A DNA stretch of 64,000 bases from Bombyx mori. Taxonomy: Eukaryota; Arthropoda; Insecta; Lepidoptera; Bombycidae. Position numbers and translations under genes: made by a program. Under the pieces are notes generated by a model. It searched no databases and was not told the DNA's origin. It saw only the letters and a program-made list of their open reading frames with translations. Location of the stretch: NCBI RefSeq assembly GCF_030269925.1, contig NC_085107.1, forward strand, positions 19,222,001 through 19,286,000. Direction: 5' to 3'. Positions 20,549-33,900 of the stretch are shown in pieces; within the stretch, counting starts at the first letter, position 1, and every line of letters begins with the position of its first letter.

Positions 20549-20768
20549 TACCTAACTAAACAATAATAAGTATAAAGTATATAATAAATATGAAATAATA
20601 AATATATACCTAACCTAAACATAATATATACTGTCTAGATCAGTAGCTGCAAATTAAAGACGGTGAAAATGGAAAGTCCAACAAATTAAACAGTTTTTTC
20701 TTACAGTTCAACTTCATCATTGATCGGCAGGAATATGAACCTAAAAAGATAAAGAGACAGAAGTAAAA
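20549..20768 (+). promoter_or_regulatory. vps13B 5' flank / probable 5' UTR
   Basis: The bases before the start codon include a possible 3' splice site, TTTTTTCTTACAG, ending at 20706. A short 5' UTR exon may therefore start there. No TATA box or initiator can be placed with confidence. Confidence 0.35.
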
Positions 20769-20855
20769 ATGTTTAAAATTGAATCATATGTGACACCAAT
20801 CCTTTTGAGTTATGTGGACAAATATGTTCGTGACTTCAAACCAGCTGATGCACAA
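20769..20855 (+). CDS. Vps13B: vps13B exon 1 (start codon)
   Basis: ATG 20769. 29 codons, FKIESYVTPILLSYVDKYV..., matching the first residues of VPS13 proteins (MLESYVTPIL-type). Donor CAA|GTAAGT, phase 0. Confidence 0.95.
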
Positions 20856-23800
20856 GTAAGTACATTCATAAAGTACCCTAATCAAATGTAGATAATTGAA
20901 ATTTATAAATTTAAGTGCATACAGACAGTGGTGGGCAAGTAATTCAGAGATTAATTTAAGAGAATAATTCAGAGAACTTGAAGTAGGTAACAAATTTTGT
21001 TTTCAAACAATTAATTAATTAATCAAATGTAGATAATTGAAATTTATAAATTTAAGTGCATACAGACAGTGGTGGGCAAGTAATTCAGAGATTAATTTAA
21101 GAGAATAATTCAGAGAACTTGAAGTAGGTAACAAATTTTGTTTTCAAACAATTAATTAATTAATCAAATGTAGATAATTGAAATTTATAAATTTAAGTGC
21201 ATACAGACAGTGGTGGGCAAGTAATTCAGAGATTAATTTAAGAGAATAATTCAGAGAACTTGAAGTAGGTAACAAATTTTGTTTTCAAACAATTAATTAA
21301 TTGATAAAACACACTTTCTGTTATCAGAACTGTTAGCTCTTGTCAGGTCTTATCATATAATATCTAATATTGTTAAACTAAATTTTAGCTCATAATTATA
21401 TATGTTACATTGTCTTATCAATAATATTGCAGAAAATTATTTGAATTCAACAATCACACAATCTATAGTAATTCATAGGGATGGATTAATTATATTTATG
21501 TGTATACCATTTAAGTTTTTATTTTTTTTAAGTTGAATTTGTTTTAATGTGATAAAATAATAAATGTTTGAGTTTTAACTGTCAGTTACATACTCAAATA
21601 TGGATATGACTATGAGTCTATTATAACATTTTAATTTGGAAAATAACACTGAAATAAGCAGGACCAATAGACTAATAGAATTTACAAGAAAACTTCTGAA
21701 TTAGTAAACAAAAACTGTTTTTCTACACAAACGATCATAATGTACAGGTGTCACTATGGGGAGGAGGAGTGGCACTTCACAATCTCGTACTCAAGGCGGA
21801 TGTGTTGCAGCAAGAACTAGCTCTTCCGTTTACCCTAGTCTCTGGGCGGATTCATGAACTCTTAATACAAGTACCATGGACGAAAATTATGTCAGAACCC
21901 ATCATTGTCACCATAGATACCATAGGTATAGTATTTATTGGTTTTTATAGTACAACTTAAATCAATTCAACTTTTTAAGATATTCTTCTGTCCCTTCTTT
22001 GTTATATTGATATTAAATCTAACTCTATTTTTCAGAATGCGTTCTAAGTCTCAATCCTCCTGCACCAAATGAAGAGACCGTACCTCCTGACTCTCCAAGG
22101 TAGTTTCCATTTACAAAAAAAAAAAACAGCTATATAATGTAATATGCTGTGTAAAATTCCACTATTAGATGATGGTGTTATGTCAATTTAGGAATAGATC
22201 CATGTTATAACATGAGGCGGGTCGGTTTGTTAAAGATGACTGAAGGATTCGTTTGAGAATAGGCGTATAATGCCAGTAATGCATTCCAGTTTATTGAAAT
22301 CACCAACAAGTACTCACTGATAGAGTAGGGTATGCTGTAGTTGAAGCTGTACAGTTAAATGCTACCATCCTATCTATTTATAACGTGTAGTGGTCATGCA
22401 TTTCCATTTTTTATTGTGGATGAGCTGTTATACGATACAATGGAGAATTCAACCTCAAGTTTCCAGCTAAGCGGCGGCGTTCTTTTTGGAATATCTATGG
22501 GTTCTGATAACCGCTTTACACCAGTTGGACTATAAGTTCGTTAACCAATTTATGCAATAAAAAGATTATTTCTCTGTTTCAAATAGCAGACGAGCGCAAG
22601 TCGTAGAAGCACCTCCGGGTTACATGCAAGCATTAGTGCGCCGTATCGTGAGCAACATAAGCCTCCGAATACATCACCTCATCGTGAAATATGTGCAAGA
22701 TGATATCGTAATGTCACTGAATGTGAAACATCTAGCTGTCGACAGTGCCGACTCGGATTGGGAACCGTCTTTTGCTGGTATGTTGATTTACTTGACTTTC
22801 AAATTTATGCAAAAGCGAATTGCTCGCGTTTCTGTTTTATCAATTGTAGCTGAAACAACTAGTACGGTGTCACTTCATAGTGCAGTGCGGAAAATTGAAT
22901 TAACCAAACCAAAAAATACCTTTTATTTAGTCGTTCATGAATATGGTATTTTTTCATATGATTTTCGGTGTCGTCTGTGGCTTGCGTGCGTCGCGCTGAG
23001 CGCTGCTGCTTTCAAACCTATAGAATATATTTTTAAAACAGATATCGATCAGAACCTGCCCATCATCAGGAGGCTCGTACATCTAGATGACCTAACCCTC
23101 TGCCTGGACAGAGCTGATTCTGATGGCAAGATAAGATTCTACCAGGAACCTTTGCTGTATCGATGCCAATTAGAGTTAAGGTGAGAACACAAATACGACA
23201 ATTATGAAGTTGACGAAGGATGAAAAAGTTGATATGTTTGTATGGTACCTTATAGTTAAGATATTATTTTCTATAAGATAACTACTTTTATTTTACTTTT
23301 ATACACACTATTTGATAAGCAGCAGTTCAAACCGTAACATGCGATAGCAAATAGCCAAAGGGTTCCCCGTTGCTGCTTTCATATACGGGATAAGATACAT
23401 ATTGTATATTTTTTTATAAATCGCATGAAAGTTATTTACCGTCAAAAATCGAATTGACATATCATAAACACTGTGTACTTATTTTTTCCTGCTTATTTTC
23501 TGGTAGCCTAAGGGGTTATTCCAACTACGCGAGGACGGATAGGCAAGCTCATAGGCTCAGTGTGAGAGAATTTGCTAACATTAGCCCTAGCAAGAACAGT
23601 GCTCTGTCGTGCACTGAAAAGGCACGACGAAAGCAGCGTCTTGGCTCTGCCCCTGGCATTGCTAATACCACCACTCACCAACAGGTGGGCCGCATGCTCG
23701 TCTGCCTACAAGGGCAATAACAAAAAAAAAAAGATCCGACCAGAAACTCAATGGGCTGTGTCTGTATGTTACTATGTGTATACTATTATAATGACAATAC

Positions 23801-26800
23801 ATTATAGGGTTGTCAACTTCGTTTAAAAGTGAATCACAAAATCTTTCTTCAGAGTACTGACCCGTTTAGTATCAGCGAATACACGTCGCGCAAGCAGCTT
23901 GAGTGTCCAGCTTCGATCAAGTAAACTGGCTTGGGGCGTGACCAGTGACCAACTGACTTTACTCTTGCGATTGATCAGAGAACGATCTGTGGTCAAGGTG
24001 CAACCGCAAACCACCAAGATTATCAATATCAACCAACCGCCAGCGCGTAAGCTCAATAGTTTAATAATTACGTTTCGTGTACAATTACTGAGACTGATAT
24101 TCGTTGCATAGTATTTAATAAAACAAATAGATTAGTTACAAGCGGCCCGCTCCACCTCCGCTCGGGTCTTTAACAAAAATTTCAACGATATTTGACGTTG
24201 TTTTATTTTTTTTAATAAAAGAACACTTATCGCGGCATAACTATAATAGTCAGACATATGCTGTCGCGACACTTTTTGTAAATGTGTAAATGTTTTGGGG
24301 GTTGATTGCTTCCCGCTTCCGTAGGTTTAACCCGCGATTCCCTACAAGTAACCCCTGGGTGGTGCAAAACGGGAGCCGAATACATAATCGGTGGTAGGAC
24401 TTGTCCGACTGGCTGGCGACCACCCTCCAACTAGAGTCCGCCGCCAAATAGCCTAGCTGTGTTCCGGCGTGTGGGTTGGAGAGCCAGTGTTATTCCTACC
24501 CTTTCCTCTTCCTTGTTGGGGGTGAATCTTGGCGATACCTGGAACATGCGGAGCAGACGTGCGTGTGAGCTCGCGGGACGTGATTGTTTGACGGGGGTAT
24601 AGGGAGACCCAGTGAAACGGTGTTCGCCGCCGCCCGCCGGTCAGTTGGGGACCTGAACCCGGGTGTCACTACTAAACTCCGCCCCGGGAAGCTGTCCCGC
24701 CAACCGGTGTAAAATCCTGTCGTGCGGTCGTCGTGCCGGAGTCGGAGACCGGAGTGGATCCCGGCGATCGCACGCAGGGTGGACTGGGGGCCCTTCCATG
24801 CCCTGCGTCAGTCGCTCACGCAACCCGTGGTCGAGCACGTACTGTGCTCCGCGCTTTATTCAGGTATTGTCACGATTTCGCCTCGAACATCCTACCCCGC
24901 CCAATCCCACTCTCCAAATAAAAAAAAAAAAAAAAATGAAAGTTCGAAAAAGGAAAAGGGTTTTGTCGGCGACTCCCCATTCCACATTTAATGTGGATTT
25001 CAGCAATGTAAGGGGTCTACATAGCAACCTCGACGCCGTACACCACCATCTTGAGACGGCGCAGCCTGCCCTTCTTTTTCTGACGGAGACGCAGATATCT
25101 GCTCCGGATGATACTTCGTACCTTGAATACCCCGGCTACGTATTGGAGCACAACTTCCTGCGTAAAGCCGGGGTGTGTGTATTCGTCCGGGCTGATGTCT
25201 GTTGTCGCCGTCTACGAAGTCTCGAACAACGGGACCTGTCCCTCTTGTGGCTGCGCGTAGATCACGGGGGCTGTACCCGAGTCTACGCGTGCCTGTACAG
25301 GTCCCACAGCAGTGATGCAGGTTCAGCTCTGATAGAGCATGTGCAAGAGGGGACTAACCGCGTGCTTGAGCAGTACCCATCTGCGGAGGTGGTGGTTCTT
25401 GGAGACTTTAACGCTCATCACCAAGAGTGGTTGGGGTCCAGAACCACTGACCTCCCGGGTCGGACTGCCTACGATTTCGCCTTGGCCTACGGCCTCTCCC
25501 AGCTGGTGACACAGCCCACCCGTGTCCCAGATATTGAGGGGCACGAGCCTTCTCTGTTGGACCTTCTGCTGACCACTGATCCAGCCGGATACAGTGTGGT
25601 GGTCGACGCTCCACTTGGATCGTCTGATCACTGCCTTATCCGTGCTGCCACACCACTCTCTCGTCCTAGTCGTCGAACGACGACCAGGTATCGAAGAGTT
25701 TGGCAGTATTTGTCAGCAGATTGGGATGGATTGCGTGAGTTTTACGCATCCTACCCATGGGGGCGGGTCTGCTTTTCCTCTGCTGATCCTGACGTCTGTG
25801 CGGACCGTCTTAAAGACGTGGTGCTCCAGGGGATGGAATTGTTTATTCCCTCCTCTGAAGTGCCCGTTGGGGGTCGCAGCAGACCCTGGTATAACAATGC
25901 CAGCAGGGATGCTGCACACCTCAAGCGGTCCGCATACGTTGCATGGGATGATGCTAGGAGACGTCGGGATCCTAACATCTCAGAGGAAAGGCGGAAATAT
26001 AACGCCGCTTCCAGGTCCTACAAGAAGGTTATTGCCAGGGCGAAATCGGAGCACGTTGCTAGAATTGGCGAGCGACTGAAGAGCTATCCCTCTGGGAGCC
26101 GTGCTTTTTGGTCGCTCGCCAAAGCTGCAGAAGGTAACTTTTGCAGGTCTAGTCTCCCACCACTACGCAAGTCCGATGACAGTCTGGCCCATAGTGCGAA
26201 AGAGAAGGCTGACCTTCTGGTCAAACTCTTCGCCTCGAACTCGACTGTGGACGACGGGGGTGCCACACCACCGAACATCCTCCGGTGTGATAGTTCCCTG
26301 CCGGAGATCTGCTTTACACAGTGTGCAGTCAGGCGGGAACTCCGACTCCTGGACGTCCATAAGTCGAGCGGGCCAGACGGCATCCCTGCAGTGGTTCTGA
26401 AAACGTGCGCCCCTGAGCTGACGCCTGCGCTAACGCGTTTGTATCGCCTCTCTTATTGCGCTAACAGGGTTCCGTCTTCATGGAAGACTGCCCACGTCCA
26501 CCCTATCCCCAAGAAGGGTGACCGGTCGGACCCATCGAGCTACAGGCCTATCGCGATAACTTCCTTGCTTTCCAAGGTGATGGAGCGAATAATTAATATA
26601 CAACTCCTGAAGTATCTGGAGGATCGCCAGCTGATCAGTGACCGACAGTATGGTTTCCGTCACGGTCGCTCAGCTGGCGATCTTCTTGTATACCTTACTC
26701 ACAGGTGGGCTGAAGCCTTGGAGAGCAAGGGCGAGGCTCTTGCTGTGAGCCTTGATATTGCGAAGGCCTTCGACAGGGTCTGGCATAGGGCACTTCTGTC

Positions 26801-27942
26801 GAAGCTACCATCTTACGGAATCCCCGAGGGTCTCTGCAAGTGGATCGCTAGCTTTTTGGATGGGCGGAGCATCACGGTCGTTGTAGACGGTGACTGTTCT
26901 GATACCATGACCATTAACGCTGGCGTTCCACAAGGTTCGGTGCTCTCCCCCACGCTTTTCATCCTGTATATCAATGACATGCTGTCTATTGATGGCATGC
27001 ATTGCTATGCGGATGACAGCACGGGGGATGCGCGATATATCGGCCATCAGAGTCTCTCTCGGAGCGTGGTGCAAGAGAGACGATCAAAGCTTGTGTCTGA
27101 AGTGGAGAACTCTCTGGGGCGAGTCTCCAAATGGGGTGAATTGAACTTGGTTCAATTCAACCCGTTAAAGACACAAGTTTGCGCGTTCACTGCGAAGAAG
27201 GACCCCTTTGTCATGGCGCCGCAATTCCAAGGAGTATCCCTGCAACCTTCCGAGAGTATTGGGATACTTGGGGTCGACATTTCGAGCGATGTCCAGTTTC
27301 GGAGTCATTTGGAAGGCAAAGCCAAGTTGGCGTCCAAAATGCTGGGAGTCCTCAACAGAGCGAAGCGGTACTTCACGCCTGGACAAAGGCTTTTGCTTTA
27401 TAAAGCACAAGTCCGGCCTCGCGTGGAGTACTGCTCCCATCTCTGGGCCGGGGCTCCCAAATACCAGCTTCTTCCATTTGACTCCATACAGAGGAGGGCC
27501 GTTCGGATTGTCGATAATCCCGGTCTCACGGATCGTTTGGAACCTCTGGGTCTGCGGAGGGACTTCGGTTCCCTCTGTATTTTGTACCGTATGTTCCATG
27601 GGGAGTGCTCTGAGGAATTGTTCGAGATGATACCGGCATCTCGTTTTTACCATCGCACCGCCCGCCACCGGAGTAGAGTTCATCCATACTACCTGGAGCC
27701 ACTGCGGTCATCCACAGTGCGTTTCCAGAGGTCTTTTTTGCCACGTACCATCCGGCTATGGAATGAGCTCCCCTCCACGGTGTTTCCCGAGCGCTATGAC
27801 ATGTCCTTCTTCAAACGAGGCTTGTGGAGAGTATTAAGCGGTAGGCAGCGGCTTGGCTCTGCCCCTGGCATTGCTGAAGTCCATGGGCGACGGTAACCAC
27901 TCACCATCAGGTGGGCCGTATGCTCGTCTGCCTACAAGGGCA

Positions 27943-27978
<36 letters not shown>

Positions 27979-30900
27979 TGTTCTATAAAGTCGTAGTACA
28001 TTATTTTATTATATCATCAATAGTTTTCGCAGCGCACGCGATGTAAAGAATATTTTAGGTAATTTTTTTACACCTTGAGTTACTTTATTGGAGTGTTAAT
28101 GCGGATCAGTATTTTTTTTTCAAAAAAAGTTATAGCTTATGTCACTCGGGAATAATGTAGCTTCCAAACAGTGAAAGAATTTTTCAAATCGGTTCAGTAG
28201 TTTCGGAGGCTATTCAATACAAACAAACAAACAAATCTTTCCTCTTTATAATATTAGTATAGAAGTATAGATATGAAATTAGAGTAAATACTCAATTGAC
28301 TTAAATTTAATTTTATACTATTCGAAATCGATTGCTATAATAACAAATATTCTAAACGTTTTACTGAATTTATTACTTAGTATTCTGTTCAGTTAACAAT
28401 AGGAAAATTGATGATATCTGAAGTTATAAAAAAGTAGTCATATATAAAAATATGAATGGTGAAATACTCCCAAGATTCCATTACTTACAAACAAATCTAA
28501 CGAGCCAAAACACGCATGATAAAAATAGTTTTTTTTGGAATGAAGTTCCTTATGGGACGATGCGGAGGGGTACCCTAACCAGGAAAAAACGTCCGTAACG
28601 TAAGATTTTAGTAATGCACACAGTGTACGACTTAATTTTGTAATATCGTACAAAAACAACATATTCTTTTATCATTCAAATCACGATCTCAGAGCGTTCG
28701 TTTGCGCAATATACTAACTCTTATACAAACAACCGTGAATGAAGTGTACCACAATAAGTTCGCACGTTACCAAATGACCGTGGGTTGTTGCGAAACCTCC
28801 AGCTTTATTATCTTTATACCTCGAATAGAACTTAAAATTAATATTTTTATAATAAGGAACTTCGTTCCTATCTGTGTCCCACGACACCACACATCTTTTT
28901 TATATTACGTAATTAACTATTCCTAAGAATTGGTTATTGCAAATATTTATTTACAATACAGATTTAACGAGCTCAAGTTCATCTGAGCCGGCTCGTACCG
29001 AGAGCTGGTCGGAGTGGGCGTGGTCTTGGTTCCCTATGACATCTGATGCTGAGGGTGGAATAGAAGAAGAACGCATGCCTCCGGCACCTACACCTCTTCA
29101 TTTTAACGCCTATTTCGATGACATATCCCTTGTTTTCAAGGTGAGTGGTGGTAGGGCGTACCATGAAGCAGCACGGGTAGGTACTACAGCTCTGCCGTGA
29201 AACAGTAATTCGTTTGGGCTTAAAGGGTGGGGAAGGTCACGTCCCTGCGGATCCACCAGATCCAACAACCTTTGCATTAGACGCCTTCAGCTCTAATACT
29301 AGAAGCAGGCTTAGGGACCCCGGTAACCGTACTCGTCGAACTCGACAAAGAGGTCGACGTGCAACCTAACCTATGCATCAGCCCGCTGATTTTCTCGCCG
29401 GATCTTCTCAGCGGGTCGCGATTCCGATCCGGTAGTAGATTCGTTCGCGAAGCAGTTGCTCTTGACTTGTTAGGTCTCCTTTGGAGGCGCTCTGGCAGCT
29501 GTTAGCAAATCCCAACCCTCTTGGTTGAGCCCTTTTTCGCCCACCTGTCCTGGTGAAACTGGAAAGGCCTCCGGGCCACCAGTAATACTTCAATCATAAA
29601 GAAGGGTGAGGAAGCCGTTGTACTATAAACTGAGTTTCAGAACTCTTGTCTCAAGTTAGATGGCGGCATTTACTTTGTTAATGTCTGTGGGCTCTGGTAA
29701 CCTCACAACACAAGATAGGTCTTGCCCATCGTCTAAGCAATAAAAAAACGTGTATTTGAATGCTAACGTGAAGGGCTTCGTCATCGTGACCAGGCTATAG
29801 CAGTCCACAGCTGGACATAGGCCTCGCCAATTCCACGCTACTAACCACGATCCTCGGCTTCTCTCATCTAGCTCTTGCCAGGCACCCTGTACTCCTTTGA
29901 GCGTCCTGCAAACTACACTAAATTACTGTCTACCAAATCAAATGTCCAGTTTAATTGACCTGTTCCGCAAATCGATAACGAAAACTTTAAAATTAGTAGA
30001 TTATTGTAAAATCGATTAGTGAAGCATAATAATTTATGTATTGAAATATAAATAACTATAAAGGAACCCTAAGAATATCCGTTTCGAATATCGATTAATG
30101 TTTTTGGCCTACATATAATTTAGTGTTCCGTGCATGTTATATGTATATTTTTATGAAACAGAAGTGATATAATGTAAAAAAAAAATAACAACACTCCTTC
30201 AAAGAGGATCTTAAGTAACAATCTTTAGCAATGAGATTTATTTACACTCAGTTCGTATGTTTTAAGTACGGCTTTATGACAATTAAATTAAAACTCAACG
30301 AACCAATCAAACAGTACGGTTACCAGAGTCCCTAAGCCTGCTCCTAGTGTTAGAGCTGAAGGCCTCTAATGCAAGAGATATTGGATCTGACAGATCCGTA
30401 AGAACGTGTCTAGGGCGATCGTGGCCAGGACGCTTTTCCGTACTGTTTTTATAGGCAGCGGCAACCTACCCACAAAATGTCAAAATAAGTTAAATATCTA
30501 ACAATATATTATAATATTATTTGTTGTTCCATTCAGGTAATGGAATCGGAGTCAAGTACTCGTAAACGTTCACGTGGCGTGTTAGAGCTGTGCGCTTCAC
30601 ACGGCGCCATCAAGAGCTACGTTTGCAGACCGACTTCGTTCCGGATGCAAATGGCGACGCGCACGTTAACGATCAAATCGTCCGGAAGATGTGTCTGCGG
30701 ACATCTCGATTACACTATGGTGAGTTTGTCGTTTTATTCGAATCAATTTAATTACTTTACTCATATACAATATTCAGGAATAATGGGTTAATGTAATTCT
30801 CTGTTTAACAGGAATAGATCACAAAATGTTAAACTTTGCATTACATCCGACGTCTTTATCTTATATTATATTTTATATAAGTAGTATATTAATTTACCTA

Positions 30901-33900
30901 AACCCGTTGAACATTTATAAAAAATGAAAACTAAGTCAACAATATCTTTTTAAATACTAAAATTCATTAAGCGAAACATACTTAAGAAACAAATATGGTA
31001 GATCTGTATTTACGAATACGGCTGTAATTTTAAAGAGATCAAATGTCTATAGGAATTATTGTGATGACAGTTTATGTACTAGTAAAAATTATGTGTTTTG
31101 GAACTATATAATTGTTTTGTAGACAGACATTAATAATGTAAAACCCGAGAATTGTAGTGTATTATTTCCTATAATAATAAACTTTAGGATAAAAATATAT
31201 TTGTAAAGTGCATATTTTAAGAATAATCATAAAACCGTTGATGAAAATCCATAAACGCAAAGATTTTTTTTTGTTTTTCGAAATTTGTCGCAATTTTTTT
31301 CCTAAACGTAATTAAAAGAATTGTACAGCTTAGATTTCTATTGTCATTATTTAATTTTTGATTTCTCGAATAGGTACCTAGTATCAATAATGGCAATAAA
31401 AACGACTGATAATGGTAGTAAAAACGCGCTATTATACCGCAAAAGTAGTTTTAATTTTTGTCACGTTCTGTTTTCCATAACAACCTATCATCATCATCAG
31501 CCTTTAGCTGCCCACTGCTGGACATAGGCCTTCCCCAATGCCTTCCACAGAATGCGATCCTCTGCCCTTCGCATCCAACGACTTCCCGCCGTGCGCACTA
31601 AGTCAGTCCACCTGGTTGGAGGACGCCCCACGCTCCTGGTACCCATCCGTAGTTTCTCTTCGAGGACTTTCCTCCCCCACCTGTAACAACCCATAACAGA
31701 CAAATATTAATATAAGAATTTAAGCTTGTTCTGAATCAAAAATCTTCCAGGGTAAAGACGAGCCTACCGTGTACCTGTGTAAATCGGAGAGCGAGCGCGT
31801 CGACAACTGGACCTGGCCCGCGAATGAATTCAGCGGAGGTCACGTGGAGACAGCGGAAGCAGCTCAGGAAACTCCTAAGGACGAGGTATGTATGTCCGTT
31901 TGTTATTATCATTACTCTAACGAATATGGAACGACATCTACAGCTTTCTAAGAGTTAGTTCGATTTTGTTTGATTGCTTAGTACTTGAAGAATGTACTTA
32001 TTAATCATAAAAAAAATGAATTTAATTGCAAAAAAAATAGCTCACTGATCTACCCACCTGAGTAATTATAAAACTACCGTCAAATATTCAATATGTTATA
32101 GATAATATTATTTATTTCCGCTGCAGAACCAAAATCCGGAACCGATTATAGACGAGTCGGATCAATCAGGACACTCCACGCCGGAGCCCAAAAATAACAT
32201 CGACGAAGATGACAAACTGTGGGCACAGATGTCGCCACTGTTGTACGTTAATTACACTCATGAACGATCACCGCCCGACGTTTACGAAAACCCTTATGAA
32301 CATCCGCCTGAAGATTTTCAATATAGGTTAGTCAGATTAAAATATAAAGTTTCGGGACTTTTTGGCGGGAACGCGAGGAGTGAAGTTGTGTGATTTGTTT
32401 TATTTTCTTTATTTAGTGTTTCTTCAGGTTTAAACGGTGGTTTATTAACTGTTTAGTATCTGTGAAAGTGCACAAATGTGGGAAAATCAAAGAAAGCCAC
32501 TGAACGTAACTTCTCGGGATCCTCCAAAAAGGCCACTGAAAAAGTCTCAGTAAATGACCAACATTTTACTGAGATTATATTTCATACCATATCATCTCAT
32601 TTCATTTCTATTCATGCCATGTTTTATATTAATCAACTTCATTTCATTACGCTTCAGCCTGTTTGTTTTGGATATGTCTTGTCAAACAAATATTCATGAA
32701 CTTTTTCTTTAGTACTATAAACTTAGGTTTGTTTTTGGATTATATCGCCCTTTTTTAATTTTTTTTTAAACTTTTCTCATTTCTTTTTATCAAGTTTTCA
32801 TTTTAAACATGTTTGCTATTATAATATGGGTACTTAGTCATGCGAATATTTCGATATGTTACTTAATGGATGGTACTTAAAATAAAATATTTATTTTTAA
32901 AGTGATTGGGCAGAAGAAAGCAACCTGAAAATCGAAATTGAATCTTTAGATATCAAACTCAGTACCGGATTGCTGCATAGACTTTCAGCCTTGAAGAACA
33001 TTTACAAAGAGCTACCGCCAGTTCCCGACGTTGGTAAGTTTTTATTCACAATATGGAATATTAACATATTTACATAACATATTTACAATGCAATATGGAA
33101 TATTAACATATTCCATATTGCATTGCTGCATTAACATGCAGCATCATAAACTATAGTTTTAATCGAAGGGTTGACTCATAAAAGTATGACATATATTAAA
33201 TTTAAAAAGTAACTAGTTTGTTATTGGCAAAGAGTTTTTTTCTGTTGGCATTTACTTTATGGGACACCCTGTATATATTCTAAATTAAATAATTTAACGT
33301 TTGTTTGCTTGCTCGTTCTAGTTCTATGCGTTTGTGTCTTTTCTTCTGTTTGTTCTATCTAGTTTAAATACGCTGTTTGCCCTCTAGAGGAATGGATATG
33401 CATACCTTTAACGACAGTTTTAGCGGAACATTCCAGATTATTGAAGTCAATATCTTCGAAGCAATAATGCAATAAACCTCGTCGATTTATATACTATCAC
33501 ATTAATCTCATCCGGGTGATGGAAGGCCGGCTATCCTCGACCTACGCTGGCTCTGACCCAGCGGGGTGTTCCATAGGATAACCCATTGTAACCGGCGGCA
33601 TCTAGGCGGGCTCCGGATAGCCTGCCGACCGAGAGGGGTGGTGGTCGTGGCGCCGACGACCGCCGGTCCATCGTCCCGAGGAGGAGGGAGAGATACTAAA
33701 CGCTTCACTCTCCCCCCTTTGCCTTTTCATGAGTTCGGTCTCATGTGAGGTTCGGACGTGGGTTGGTGGGTTGTTGAGCGATAGGAGGTTTTAGTCAGTT
33801 CGACTCCGACATGTCCCGCCCTCCATCCCCCAGGGGAGGGCGGAAGTCCGGCGATTTCATTCTGACCAAAAAATAAACCACATTAATCTAACTAAAACTT

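Noticed and set aside
22624..23184. Single 186-residue ORF
   Set aside because: It spans vps13B exons 4 and 5 plus an open intron with GT-AG borders; the middle does not match VPS13B.
24227..24447. Two short minus-strand ORFs
   Set aside because: They are shadows in the GC-rich leader of the intact LINE.
24663..24935. Upstream extension of the LINE ORF from a GTG
   Set aside because: The frame is open but the translation is compositionally odd and passes through the A17 run as poly-Lys. The ATG at 24936, near the endonuclease start, is more plausible.
33508..33748. Two 60-66-residue ORFs in the GC-rich block
   Set aside because: No recognisable domain; GC-rich retroposon UTR sequence gives long open frames by chance.
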